From Cannabis sativa (taxonomy: Eukaryota > Streptophyta > Magnoliopsida > Rosales > Cannabaceae), in NCBI RefSeq assembly GCF_029168945.1, contig NC_083603.1:50230406-50294405 (forward strand): a stretch of DNA of 64,000 bases. Direction: 5' to 3'. The notes under the pieces are model-generated. The model was not told where the DNA came from. It did not search any database and saw only the letters and a program-made list of their open reading frames with translations. Positions 36,046 through 47,245 of this stretch are shown in pieces. The position numbers and the translations under genes were made by a program. Every line of letters starts with the position of its first letter. The stretch's first letter is position 1.

Positions 36046-38283
36046 TGTAAAGCCCGCTTAGTTAATTTGGAAATTAGCAGTTATTTATGTTAATCAGGAA
36101 ATTATTTATAGCTATTTAAATAATTTATCATTGTTATTTATGGAATTCAGATATGCATAATTATGTCATCAGCAGTTTTTATATTTCGTATTTCCGGTGT
36201 CCGGTATTTTGGAACGCGGCGTTTGGCTCAGTAGAAATCACAACTTAGTATGTTAGTATTTTGGGGACGGGTTTTAGACATTGGGAATGTCGGGAATGGC
36301 CGGGAATTTAGAATGTCCCAAAAATACCCCTTTGGTATGGTTTTAGTGATTTTATGGTGGAGGGGCAAAATGGTCTTTTTGCCCCATTAGTATTTTTGTC
36401 TTTTATGACTTTATGAAATGTTTATTTATATATTATTTAAGTGTTTAATTGGCTGAAATGATTAAGTGTATATGTTATATGTTATTTTTCCCTTTTTATC
36501 AAAAAATCATTAAGTGTGGAAAAGAAAGAAAAATTCAAGAAAACACTCTTTTTCTCTCTCTCATTTTCGGCTGAGACTTGGGGGTTCAAAAGGCTGGATT
36601 TCTTTGGTGATTCTAGCCCTAATTTGCAACCTATTGATCTCTTGTTGTGGTATGTGTTTTCTAGTTCTTTTCTCTTTAAATTCCTTGAAGAAAATGATGA
36701 AAATGGATGATAATGCATGTGATTTTTGAGAGATGTTTCTGCTGTGTTTTGTTGTTGATTTAAGTTGTTTAAAGCATGATTATTGTTGTTGTTTAAGCTA
36801 TGTTAGAAGCATGTAGGTTAGATTGTTAAAGCCTTGAGTTTTCTTTGCAAAAGTTATGAATTTTGAAAGAAAATGTGATGTTTTGTTTCTGTGTTGTTGT
36901 TGTTGTTCTTGTTAGTTTGCAGAGGTTATTTTATGCTTAGTTATGTTGAATTAAGCTAGTTTGATTGCTTGTTTAGGTGGTTTGCTCAAGCTTGAGTTTG
37001 GAACTCAAAGCTTGAGCTCCAATGGTGAATTTTGCATGTGTGATTTCTGGGTAGGTTTGATGCTCTAGAATTGTTATTTGGGACCTATAGAGGAGGTCTG
37101 GAAAGTTTGGGATCAATTGGGTTCGAATTGGTCAAGTTAGGAGTTTTTTAGTTTGCTGCCTGCGAGGAACCGGAATTCCGGTTGAGCATCCGGAATTCCG
37201 GATGGGGTCCTGAATTTTCCCAGAACCGGAATTCCGGTTGGGCAACCGGTCTGCCGGTTGGGGATTTTTCAGAACCCTAGTTTTCCTCGTTTTTGGGTTT
37301 TTAGGGGTATTGCCATGCTTTTTATCGATAGGGAAACTTTTAGTTTCAAGTTTTAGTCCCCGGGAAGTGATTTAGCGTGTCACTTATAGCGTTGTGATTT
37401 TTATGGTTTAGGAGCCGATCCGCCGTTCGGCTTCGGTTCCGGTCGGGGTGGCCGCACACTGAAATCGGAATCCGGGTAAGATTAGTATAATCGTATGCAT
37501 ATGTAGAGTACATGTTTAGCGTGCATGTAGGAAGCCTGTTAGATTACATTAGATATGTATTTAGGCTTCGAACCATCCAACCCCGTCACGTCGGTACGAG
37601 CCGGAGTATGACCAAGCAGGCGGAGTATGACCGGCTCGACCGATCAGTGACACCGGTTGGTGGTTCGGTGCTATTGACCTATCCCGTCGGTACGAGCCGG
37701 AGTATGACCGGCGGCGGAGTATGACCGGTTCGACCGATCAGGAGGATACTTGTCAATAGTACCGTCCCCTGAACGTTCAAAACTCAGTACCATGTTGGAC
37801 ATGGCAGTAGTGCTCAGTACCATGTTGGACATGGCAGTAGCGGGACTCAGTATCGTGTTGGACACGGCAGTCAGTTTTATGTATGATGTTTTTATGCTTT
37901 TCTTACTGAGTCTGTCGACTCACAGTTTACGTTCATGTGTAGGTAAAGGCAAGGCAGTTGCTGATGGACCGTGAGCGAGCTTATGAGATTGTACATGTCG
38001 GGGCGGTTAGGCCTGGAGCGTACGATCCTCGGGACAGCAGGGCTGAGATTTTTGTAACTGTCGTTAGACGACTTTCATTTTGATGTAAAAGTTGATCAGT
38101 AAAAACGTTTGTAAATATTTTTATAAATCGGGATCCCGAGACTTTTGTAAAATGGTTTATAAGTTTAATGAAAAAGCAAAATTTTAATTAATCACGTTTT
38201 TCCATAAACCTCGTTGATTAGCAACGAGCTGCACAGTACGTTTAAAAATCACGTAATACGCCTAAGATAGTTAGGGTGTTACA
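36046..38283 (+). repeat. 3' LTR of the gypsy element (2238 bp)
   Basis: Same ends as the 5' LTR. Small open frames inside both LTRs are identical copies and are not genes. Confidence 0.93.
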
Positions 38284-39977
38284 GACAACCTTGTAATGAA
38301 AATCGCAATACACCTGGATCTAGCAGTAGTCGACAAGGTAGGTCCAAAGAACATGCTCCTCCTCGTCATGTAACCTTCTCAACGTTCTCGTCTGTTAAAG
38401 TTTGTACCAAGTTCAAAGGTCCTACGTGGATAAAGGAAGATATAATGGAAAATCATGAGCTAACTACTTGTTTACAAAGTAAGGAATCAGGGGAGATACA
38501 ACTTGACAATTTTTATGAAAAGAAGGAAGAATTGAGACAAGTGGTGGGTAGGTTTGCACTTAATAATAATTTTGAGTAGATAGTGAATAAGTCATCCCCC
38601 GACGTGTTGTACGTTACATGCAAGACTCTAGATTGTAAATGAAGATTGAGGGGGAGGAAGAAGATTCATTCTGACAACTTTGAGGTTACTGTATTTCACA
38701 ACGAACACACATGTAACCTGAATGCGAGACATTCAGATTACCATCAAGTAGCCCCATGGGTGGTTGGCCACCTTATTAAGGGGAAGTACACCCAAAATGG
38801 AACTAAGTACAAGGCTAAAGACATACAGAAGGACATGTTTAACACCTATGATATCCAGATGAGTTATGTGAAGGCGTGGAGGTGCAGAGAGATGACACTT
38901 ACGTATGCTAGGGGTACGCTGTAGTTTTCATACATGAAGCTCCCTAGATACTTGTACATGCTAGAACAAAAGAATTCAGGTACTATTACTAAATTTTATT
39001 TAGAGGATGAGCGGTTTAAGTACCGTTTTATATCACTCGGTGCATGTAGAAGGGGATTTACTTTCTGTCGTCCTGTTTTGAGTATCGATGGCACATTCTT
39101 GAAGACGAAGTATGGCGGTATAATGTTAGTTTCTGTGGCATACGATGCCAACAACCAATTGTTTCTGGTTGCTTATGGTATTGTTGACAGTGAGAATAAC
39201 GACTCTTGGACGTATTTCTTACAAAAGTTGAGGGTAGCAATTGGAGTGGTTGAGAACTTAGTGTTTGTGTCAGATAGTCATCAAAGCATTGATCATGCTA
39301 TTGAACTTGTTTTCCCCGGAGCAATCCACTGTGCATGCTATCACCACATTGTTATGAACATGAACTCCAAGTTCAAGACTGATGCTTTTCACAACCAAAT
39401 ATATAATGTTGCTTACTCATGGTCGAAAACTGAATGTGATAGACAGTTTGAGAAGCTTAGAAAGATGAATCCTGCCATTGCTGCATATGTGGAGACTATA
39501 GGGTTTGAGAAGTGGGCTCACCCTTATTGTTTGGGAGATCGATACAACATCATGACCAGCAACGCTGCTGAAAGCTTCAACAATGTGACAGAAGAGTTCA
39601 GGAAATATCTAATAACTACTTCAGTTGCATTTATTAGGTTCACACTGCAATATTGGTTCGATGATTGTCTCGAAAATGCAGACAAATGTACAACCCCTTT
39701 AGCCACGCTCTTTGAAAAAAACTTGGCAAAAAATCATGAAAATGGAAGGTTCAGGCGCGTCCAACGAAATGGAGCCAATTTGTATAACGTTGGTAGGGGA
39801 CCTAACGGTGAAAGAGGTGGTGATGTGAACCTAGTTGAAAGGACATGCACCTGCGGTGTTTTTACGTTATTGAAACTCCCTTGCGTTCATGCATGTGTTG
39901 CGGCATTAAAAATGAATATAATTGTGTACACGCTTTGCTCACCTTATTATTCAAAAGATACGTGGAGGAAGACTTAT

Positions 39978-41430
39978 GTGTTGAGGATTATTTTACCAGG
40001 ATTTAAATATACTACATTTATGTTCTTTAATATCGTAAATATGAATTTCTAAAACAATAAAATTTAAACACATATAAACTTCAAGAAACCTTACATTGGT
40101 TGCAGCGAAATTAAATGACTCCTTCCGGTCAAATCTCTAACCCTTGTATCCTTTCTGTAGTAGAGTATCACCAAGATCTGAGCCCGATTCTCCTTCAGTT
40201 GAATTGGATTCTTCACAGTCTTACATACTATGATTGAGTACCAACTTGCTATGCGTGGGCATGTACTCTATCACTAAGGCTCAAATTTTGATAGTGAAGA
40301 AGACTAAGAATTTTGAATTAGAAGAGAGAAAAGAAGAAGAAGAAGTCTCAAAACTCTAGTTGTCCGTCAGATTGAAAACTAGGTTTAAAGCTTTAGAAGC
40401 ATTAGTTTGGATAGTGAGACCTTACTCTTCTTTTTATACTAATTCTACTAGGGTTAAGATTGAATTATTTGGAATAAAAAAAATGATAAAAATAGAGCAA
40501 AAATAGAGTTAAGTGGCCGGCCCCTTATGTGGGTCCATCACTAGTTAGATTTTTGCTATTTTTTTCAATCATTTATCTATTTTTCACAAATACCACTTTT
40601 TGCACTTTCAATCCTATAAATGACAAAACTATTTATTTAATAATTAAAATTAATCATCAAATAGAATTGTCATTTATATTATTTATTAATTAGACTCCAT
40701 AAAGTCTCTTAATTAACAAACAAACCCTAAAACTCTATTTCTTCACAATCAAGCCATAACTTAGTGAAAATTCATAAATAAGACATAATCTAATTTTAGA
40801 ATTATAATTGGTTAATTAAAATTAATTAATTGAGTCTTACAAGCAGTATTGTCTCAAGTAGTATGGGGACCATGGGCCTATATAACTGAGCTTCCAATAA
40901 GCAGATCTAGAATTTACTAAGTAAATTCTTTAACTTATTAATTCCTCCTTGTACCACTATAGATTTGGAATTGAATACACTCTCAATTACATAGAACGCT
41001 CTATATTTTTCACGATATAGATACGTTATGAAAATTAACCTCGTTCTAATCTCAATAATCAAAGATCCTCTATAGATGATTTACCCCGAGTATGAACAAA
41101 TTTACCGTTTTACCCCTCAATGTATTTTATTCTTAAAACACTTAGCTTCCTATAAATGATATTTCAGTAAACTAATATAATCACTGAAATAAGAGCTCTT
41201 CTATTTATCTCTATTAAGTCAAGCTTGAAGGAAATCATCATTTCACTTCAATATCCAGATAGAAGCTATAGATTCCATATCTATGTTTAGCGCTCTCACT
41301 CAATTGTACTATCATGTTCACAAAATGTACGTTCGACCTGAACCAAATTTATTTCCTTAAATTTTCATATTCTCTTATTATGCTTTCTCTCGTTCGAATT
41401 TACATTATTGTAGTCTCACAACCTAATTAA
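39978..41430. repeat. Unidentified repeat, LTR-like, truncating MULE2
   Basis: MULE2 similarity ends exactly where a TGTTGAGGATTATTTTACC sequence begins. The following 1.4 kb is unique in this window, AT-rich and without coding potential, and contains gtggccggccccttatgtgg near 40512. It looks like an LTR or a non-autonomous retroelement, but no second copy, primer site or target duplication was found. Confidence 0.35.
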
Positions 41431-41910
41431 TATAGGGTGCATTTGATAGTATTTTTTAATTAATTTTCTATTTTTTTAATTAGGAAAGTAAAAATATTTT
41501 TTAAAAATAGATTCTATAAAACTATTTTCACTTTTTAATTTTTTAATTAAGAATAAAAATTTTAAAAATTTAAAAAAAATTCACTTTCCAATTTTTTTTA
41601 AATAGTTTTTTTAATCAATATTTTAGCTCCTACCCCAACCTAGACCTTGGGATCTGGACTCCGACTCCAGCCCCAATCCCAGACTCAGACCACGGCCTCA
41701 GCCCCAGACCCGAACCTGGACCCTACTAAAATAAAAATAAAAATGAAAGTTATAAAACACACTTTTATTTTCTATTTTTAAAATTAAAAAATAAAAATGG
41801 TTACAGAACACATTTTTATTTTTTAAAAACAAAATTTTCAAAATACAAACTTTACTTTTAGTTTTGTGATTAAAAAATGAAAAATTAAATTATTACTAAA
41901 TTCCCCCATA
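41431..41910. repeat. MITE-like repeat related to 19536-19860
   Basis: Starts GGGTGCATTTGATAG and ends ACTAAATTCCCCC. The AT-rich arms carry many short A/T inverted strings around a C-rich core of repeated ccagaccc/cctcagcc words. The same plan in reverse is seen at 19536-19860. Confidence 0.4.
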
Positions 41911-42029
41911 GTTATTAAATTATATATAAATCACTATAAAAAATATGCATGTTATATTCTTTTTTATATACATAAGTTTTTTAAAAAATATTTGCCCTAC
42001 TTAAATAATGTGGTTCATATTAATGTTGC

Positions 42030-42935
42030 AAATATGGGTCGAGTTTTCAATACTGCACGTAATCGGTACGAATCTAAGAGACACGAGTACGATTTGACAC
42101 AAAAAAATATATGTTTAAACATGACATGAAAAATATAAACTTAGGCACGACACTACACGAAAAATATGGGTGGACTTAGACATGACACAACTCGACAAGC
42201 CCAAAAACACGACATATAAGAACGAATAGATTAGCTCAAAACCATAACACATTAAAAAGCTCAATAATTTGATAATAATAGTGATAGATAATTATTTTTC
42301 AATTAAAATGATAGTAATGCTCAAATTATAACAATTATAGTTTTGTTTTTTTATATGATTGTGTGTAATTATTAAAAAGTATAAATGTAATTAAAACTAT
42401 AATATGCATATATTTTAGTATGTAGAGTTACCCCATATATCATTTTTTAACTTTTTTTTTGCTTTTTAATTTACGGTTTGTGTTGCCCCAGTAGTTTTTA
42501 TGTAGGTTGCTATGTGGATTTCAATTGTGATTTAGGTTGTTCCGTTGATTACTATGTGAGTTTTTATGTAAATTTCCGTAAACATGTGAAAAAAATTGTT
42601 TTGAAGTGTGAAAATAAAAAAAAATAAAAAAAAAAATCCTTTTTAGCATTTGGCTCATCCATTGAAATAAAAATACAAAAATATGGAGCCCGATTTTGAG
42701 CCCGTATCAGAAAACAGGTTGGTCTATTTAAGAAATAAAACAGGCCAACTCGAATAAAGCACGGTACGAATTTGAGCACGACACAAAATTATCAAATTTG
42801 CAAGTCATGTTGGGCCTACCCTATAAAATTGTTGCACAGAATGACAAAACCGTATTTTTTATGGCACGACACGACCCATATTTTAAAAAGCTCAAAATAT
42901 ATGGGTCTGACTAGTATGACACGCACATGTTTATA
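42030..42935. repeat. Dispersed repeat with gacacgac words
   Basis: AATATGGGTCGAG at the left and GACCCATATT near the right end are inverted. The interior has many cacgac/gacacg words typical of plant non-autonomous DNA elements. The part at 42420-42640 matches 62425-62645 in several long stretches. Borders are uncertain. Confidence 0.4.
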
Positions 42936-43394
42936 ACTATAGATCATATATATAAATATATATACTATGTGTAATGCACGTATAATTAATTTTATTTTTT
43001 AATTTTTATTTTCGTTATGTATATTTTTGGCTATATAATTAGTTTTTTTTATTGTTATTCAATAAATAATATTATTTTTATTAAAATGTATTTAATTTAA
43101 GTTTAATTTTTTAAAAGAAAATATAACAATATTTGAAATTTATTGTTAATTATAATTTAATTTAAACATGAATATTGTTTTTTTTTTATGAATAAGTATT
43201 TTTGTATTCCTCAAATTAAAACACTTACAACCTATTGAAGTCATTATATTTGTATATTTATACAATATATATTTATAATCTCATAAATCAATCTCTATCT
43301 TTGGTGTTAGCTTTACAAGGTATAAAACTAAGAATCCTATATTTACAATCACATTGAATCCTAAAAATAGTTTGTTCAATCATTTACAATTTTT

Positions 43395-43640
43395 GATTCC
43401 AAAAGACATCATTCAGAACACGTCATATATGGTAGATCACAGCTGCCATCACAACAAATAACATGTTTTGTCGATTGTTGCTGAAATTTTTGGCTCAAGA
43501 AATACATCGCAATATTGGTTGAAGTTAAATGCTTACATCCCAATTCAGTCAATGTTTTATCCTCTCCAAGCATTTCCTCCTATAAGCACATTGAAAAAAC
43601 AAATGCTCAATGTTCTCCTTAGTATTATGAGAACATTATT
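43395..43640 (-). pseudogene. LINE remnant, zf-RVT region
   Basis: The minus strand reads E-H-L-F-F-Q-C-A-Y-x-R-K-C-L-E-R-I, the zinc-binding segment after reverse transcriptase in plant LINEs. Later it reads A-A-V-I-Y-H-I, where the family usually has a W-x-I-W-xx-RN end. Stops interrupt it. Confidence 0.5.
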
Positions 43641-45189
43641 ATCTTTTCAAGTATTTTCTTTTTTTTCTGTTTTTTTTTTTTAATTTTATTATTTAAAAAT
43701 ATGTGAATTGAGTAAAAAAAATAATAATAGAAGGATACTTAGATATAAACAATGAATTTAAATTAAAATGTTATAAAAATATTTTATATTATATAAACAC
43801 ATTTATAATAAAAAAGATAAACAAATATATAATAAATTGAAATTTAAATTATAAAACAACTTTTGGTTATATATTAAAATCTAATATAACATAAATATAA
43901 ATATGTTTACAAGAGATGTCACGACACTTTTATAAAAATATCCTAAAATAAATAATATATATAAGGCAACTTTCTCAACCTCTTTCCTATCAAAACGATC
44001 AACACTTACTTCTTTAAGTCCATTAACTAATTATATATATAATGACTGCAAAATTAAAAGTTTAAAAAAATAATGTTACGAATACGATAAGAAAGAGGAG
44101 CTTTTATTTTTGAGAATAATACTTTGATATGTGAGGTTGTGTATTCTTTTGAGGAATATAATTGCTTTGATATTGTTTGTTTTTTTGTTCAGTTGGTTGG
44201 AAAATGTAAGTTTCAATACAGATATTCCAAATCCCATAAGGCTACAACGGCATCTAACTTTTTATAGCCTTTTAGTTTTTACGTACCTTCCGTAGTTAGG
44301 GCAAAAAATGATGCTGTTATTGTAATTTGTTTGTATTACAAAAACGTGGAAATCACAAAGCTTATAATGAAATTACGTTGTTACCCATGCTCTAATAATT
44401 AACTTCGTCTTAAATTTGTTGTGTTACAGGCTTTTTTACTTGGATGTATTGTATGAAACCTTAGGTGCTAGTAGTCAAAGACTCAAAAGAGAGTTCATGG
44501 GTTGTTTCGATTATTCATTCATTATTGAAAGCTACATATATAATATATATTTATATATTTATGTAATATGTATAGTTTTTGCTGATATATATATATATAT
44601 ATATATATAATTGAGTTGAGAATATAGTACTTTTAAGTGAGACTGATGTAGCAAAGGAAGATTCGTGGAAGATGGTATCTTATCATTTGTCTGTACTTTT
44701 TTCTTTTTCCTTTCTTTCTTTTTTTTTTTTTTGTATCCATGCATACAGCATACTGATTCTTACACTTCTTTTTTTTTCTTTTTTTTTTCAATGCTGTTTT
44801 ATTTATTATTCATGAGATTCTTAAATATGGACATTTAGGACAAGGATCCGTCAGTGTTTTTGTTTATGTTACATTTTAAGTTATGAATAAGTTTTATCAT
44901 ATTTTTGTTAGGTATAGCGTGTATCAGGTGGAGTGTATATTTTTATATATCTTTATATATTAAAAGTACCTATCTAACAGCATTTCTTGTTTAACAGAAT
45001 ATACTTAAAAATAAAAGAATATTTTGTTAAATTTAACGTTTGATCTCCCGTTAACAAATAAACCCAATAATTAAATCCAAAAAATTAAACAATCTTTTAA
45101 ATATTAATATTCTCTTTTTAAATTAAAAAGAATATGTGTTGGTTTAGAGATTTTTGGGCTTGGGCATAAAAAATAAAAAGAAGATAAAA
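43641..45189. other. AT-rich region, no gene seen
   Basis: Contains an (AT)n tract at about 44586-44609 and long T runs near 44710-44790. Nothing coding recognised. Confidence 0.4.
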
Positions 45190-45847
45190 GGGAATTTTTT
45201 ATAAATATGGAATTTCTTAAAACCATTTTGAAAAATATGGACATTTATAAAAAAAACTTAAAATCTGGAAAAAAAAAATAAAAAACTTAAAAAATGGAAA
45301 AAATAGAATACCTATAAAAGGATATTTCCATTTATAAAAAACCCACCCTAAATATCCAAATTCACCAATTCTTGTAACTCTGAAATTCTGTTACGATTCA
45401 TCTTGCACTCTGTTACGATTTCTTCCCTTCTCCTTCGATTTCTCTCTGAAATTCTTGGTGCTTTTGTCTCTGTGCAACTCATATGGTTGATCTTAGGTTT
45501 CTTAATATATGAAGGTCAATGGAATTCTCATGTTCGGCATAGCAGCTCAAGGGAATTCTCAAGTTTCTTGCGATTCTCATCTGATTTCTTTCCTTCTCCT
45601 CTAGTGTGATTATCATTCTTCATCTTATTGTTCATGATCCTACAGCCGCCGATGACGAAAATCAATAAAATCTGAAGTCAAAATAGACAAAGGTAACAAA
45701 CTATTGAATTTGATTACATTCTTGATGTAGTTAACATATTATTTAGGAAAAATGATAAGGAATTTTCATTTTAGGTTTTTATTTTGGTTCTCATAGTAAT
45801 GTGTTGTGCTGTGATTGTAATTTTTAACAAAAGAACTCTCATATCTT

Positions 45848-47150
45848 GAAAAAAGTCACCTGCTAGTTCAATCTTAGGGTTTTTTGTAGCCTCTGAATGT
45901 AACCTGGAACTTTAAATTTGAATATGGTTGTATTTGTTGTGTTGTGGCTGCAATTAATAGCAGAAAAATACCATGCCTTGAAAAAAGTCACCTGCTAGTT
46001 CAATCTTAGGGTTTTTTATAGCCTCTGAATGTAACCTGGAACTTTAAATTTGAATATGGTTGTATTTGTTGTGGTGTGGCTGCAATTTATAGCAGAAAAA
46101 TACCATGCCTTGAAAAAAGTCACCTGCTAGTTCAATCTTAGGGTTTTTTATTGCCTCTGAATGTAACCTGGAACTTTAAATTTGAATATAGTTGTGTTTG
46201 TTGTGTTGTGGGTGCAATTTATAGCAAAAAAAATACCATGCCTTGAAAAAAGTCACCTGCTAGTTCAATCTTAGGATTTTTTATTGCCTCTGAATGTAAC
46301 CTGGAACTTTAAATTTGAATATGGTTGTATTTGTTGTGGTGTGGCTGCAATTTATAGCAAAAAAATACCATGCCTTGAAAAAAGTCACCTGCTAGTTCAA
46401 TCTTAGGGTTTTTTATTGCCTCTGAATGTAACCTGAAACTTTAAATTTGAATATGGTTGTGTTTGTTGTGTTGTGGCTGCAATTAATAGCAGAAAAATAC
46501 CATGCCTTGAAAAAAGTCACCTGCTAGTTCAATCTTAGGGTTTTTTATAGCCTCTGAATGTAACCTGGAACTTTAAATTTGAATATGGTTGTGTTTGTTG
46601 TGGTGTGGATGCAATTTATAGCAAAAAAATACCATGCCTTGAAAAAAGTCACCTGCTAGTTCAATCTTAGGATTTTTTATTGCCTCTGAATGTAACCTGG
46701 AACTTTAAATTTGAATATGGATGTGTTTGTTGTGTTGTGGGTGCAATTTATAGCAAAAAAATACCATGCCTTGAAAAAGGTCACCTGCTAGTTCAATCTT
46801 AGGGTTTTTTATTGCCTCTGAATGTAACCTGGAACTTTAAATTTGAATATAGTTGTGTTTGTTGTGTTGTGGGTGCAATTTATAGCAAAAAAATACCATG
46901 CCTTGAAAAAAGTCACCTGCTAGTTCAATCTTAGGATTTTTTATTGCCTCTGAATGTAACCTGGAACTTTAAATTTGAATATGGTTGTGTTTGTTGTGTT
47001 GTGGCTGCAATTAATAGCAGAAAAATACCATGCCTTGAAAAAAGTCACCTGCTAGTTCAATCTTAGGGTTTTTTATTGCCTCTGAATGTAACCTGGAACT
47101 TTAAATTTGAATATGGTTGTGTTCGTTGTGTTGTGGGTACAATTTGAATA
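45848..47150 (+). repeat. Minisatellite, ten copies of about 132 bp, in the 5' leader intron of the MULE3 transposase
   Basis: Each unit contains gtcacctgctagttc and gtaacctggaactttaaatt. Ten copies can be counted, about 132 bp apart, with few differences. The array lies between a likely donor at about 45692 (caaag/gtaaca) and an acceptor at 47211 (cttcag) just before the transposase ATG. It therefore lies in a leader intron. Confidence 0.92.
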
Positions 47151-47245
47151 TGATTGTGTTTCTTATACCACAAATCTGTATAAATGATTTTTATTTTTTC
47201 TTTTTGCTTCAGGAAGTGACCTGATACTTGTAATTTTCTTGGAGA

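Larger units (their letters stand above)
28847..38283 (+). mobile_element. Ty3/gypsy retrotransposon, Tekay-like chromovirus, 9437 bp
   Basis: Two LTRs (28847-31076 and 36046-38283) start TGTAAAGCCC and end GTTACA. The 5-bp target duplication gacaa is at 28842-28846 and 38284-38288. The order gag, protease, reverse transcriptase, RNase H, integrase, C-terminal chromodomain-like segment is that of chromoviruses. Long LTRs and the closing VKVLWRNSKVEEATWELE motif point to the Tekay (Del) clade. Several frameshifts make this copy non-autonomous as read. It sits inside the MULE2 transposase. Confidence 0.93.
26270..39977 (+). mobile_element. MULE2: degenerate MULE1 relative, interrupted by two other transposons
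   Basis: It carries a CT microsatellite, a transposase and the small zinc-ribbon gene, all similar to MULE1. The transposase reads + and is cut by a gypsy element (28847-38283). The small gene reads - and is cut by a hAT MITE (27073-27399). Similarity to MULE1 stops at about 39977 within the transposase C-terminus. I could not find the left terminal repeat, so the start given is approximate. No Ulp1 gene is present; it was probably lost with the right side. Confidence 0.8.
26442..39977 (+). pseudogene. MULE2 transposase, interrupted and mutated
   Basis: The first exon is ATGG (26442-26445). A 1.77-kb intron holds the antisense small gene. Exon 2 starts at 28215, and the junction reads M-G-S-T-V-F-L-V-V-S-Y-D-G like MULE1. 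The frame runs to a TAA at 28334, resumes at 28337-28669, and is split by the gypsy element after 28846. After 38288 it continues with stops at about 38578 and 38639, then FHNEHTC, a further stop at about 38922, and the long open piece 38934-39977. That piece has the catalytic blocks SIDGTFLKT, VFVSDSHQSIDHA and SNAAESFNN, and the SWIM finger CTCGVFTLLKLPCVHA. The end is lost to another repeat. Where MULE1 has stops this copy keeps Trp. Confidence 0.85.

Noticed and set aside
28847..38283. Endogenous pararetrovirus as an alternative to a gypsy element
   Set aside because: Two long LTRs, an integrase after RNase H, a 5-bp target duplication and a chromodomain-like end fit a Ty3/gypsy chromovirus. 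No movement or coat protein is seen.
45848..47150. Regular 132-bp repeat considered as a CRISPR array or satellite centromere repeat
   Set aside because: Units are directly joined without variable spacers, the host is a plant, and the array sits in a transposon intron.
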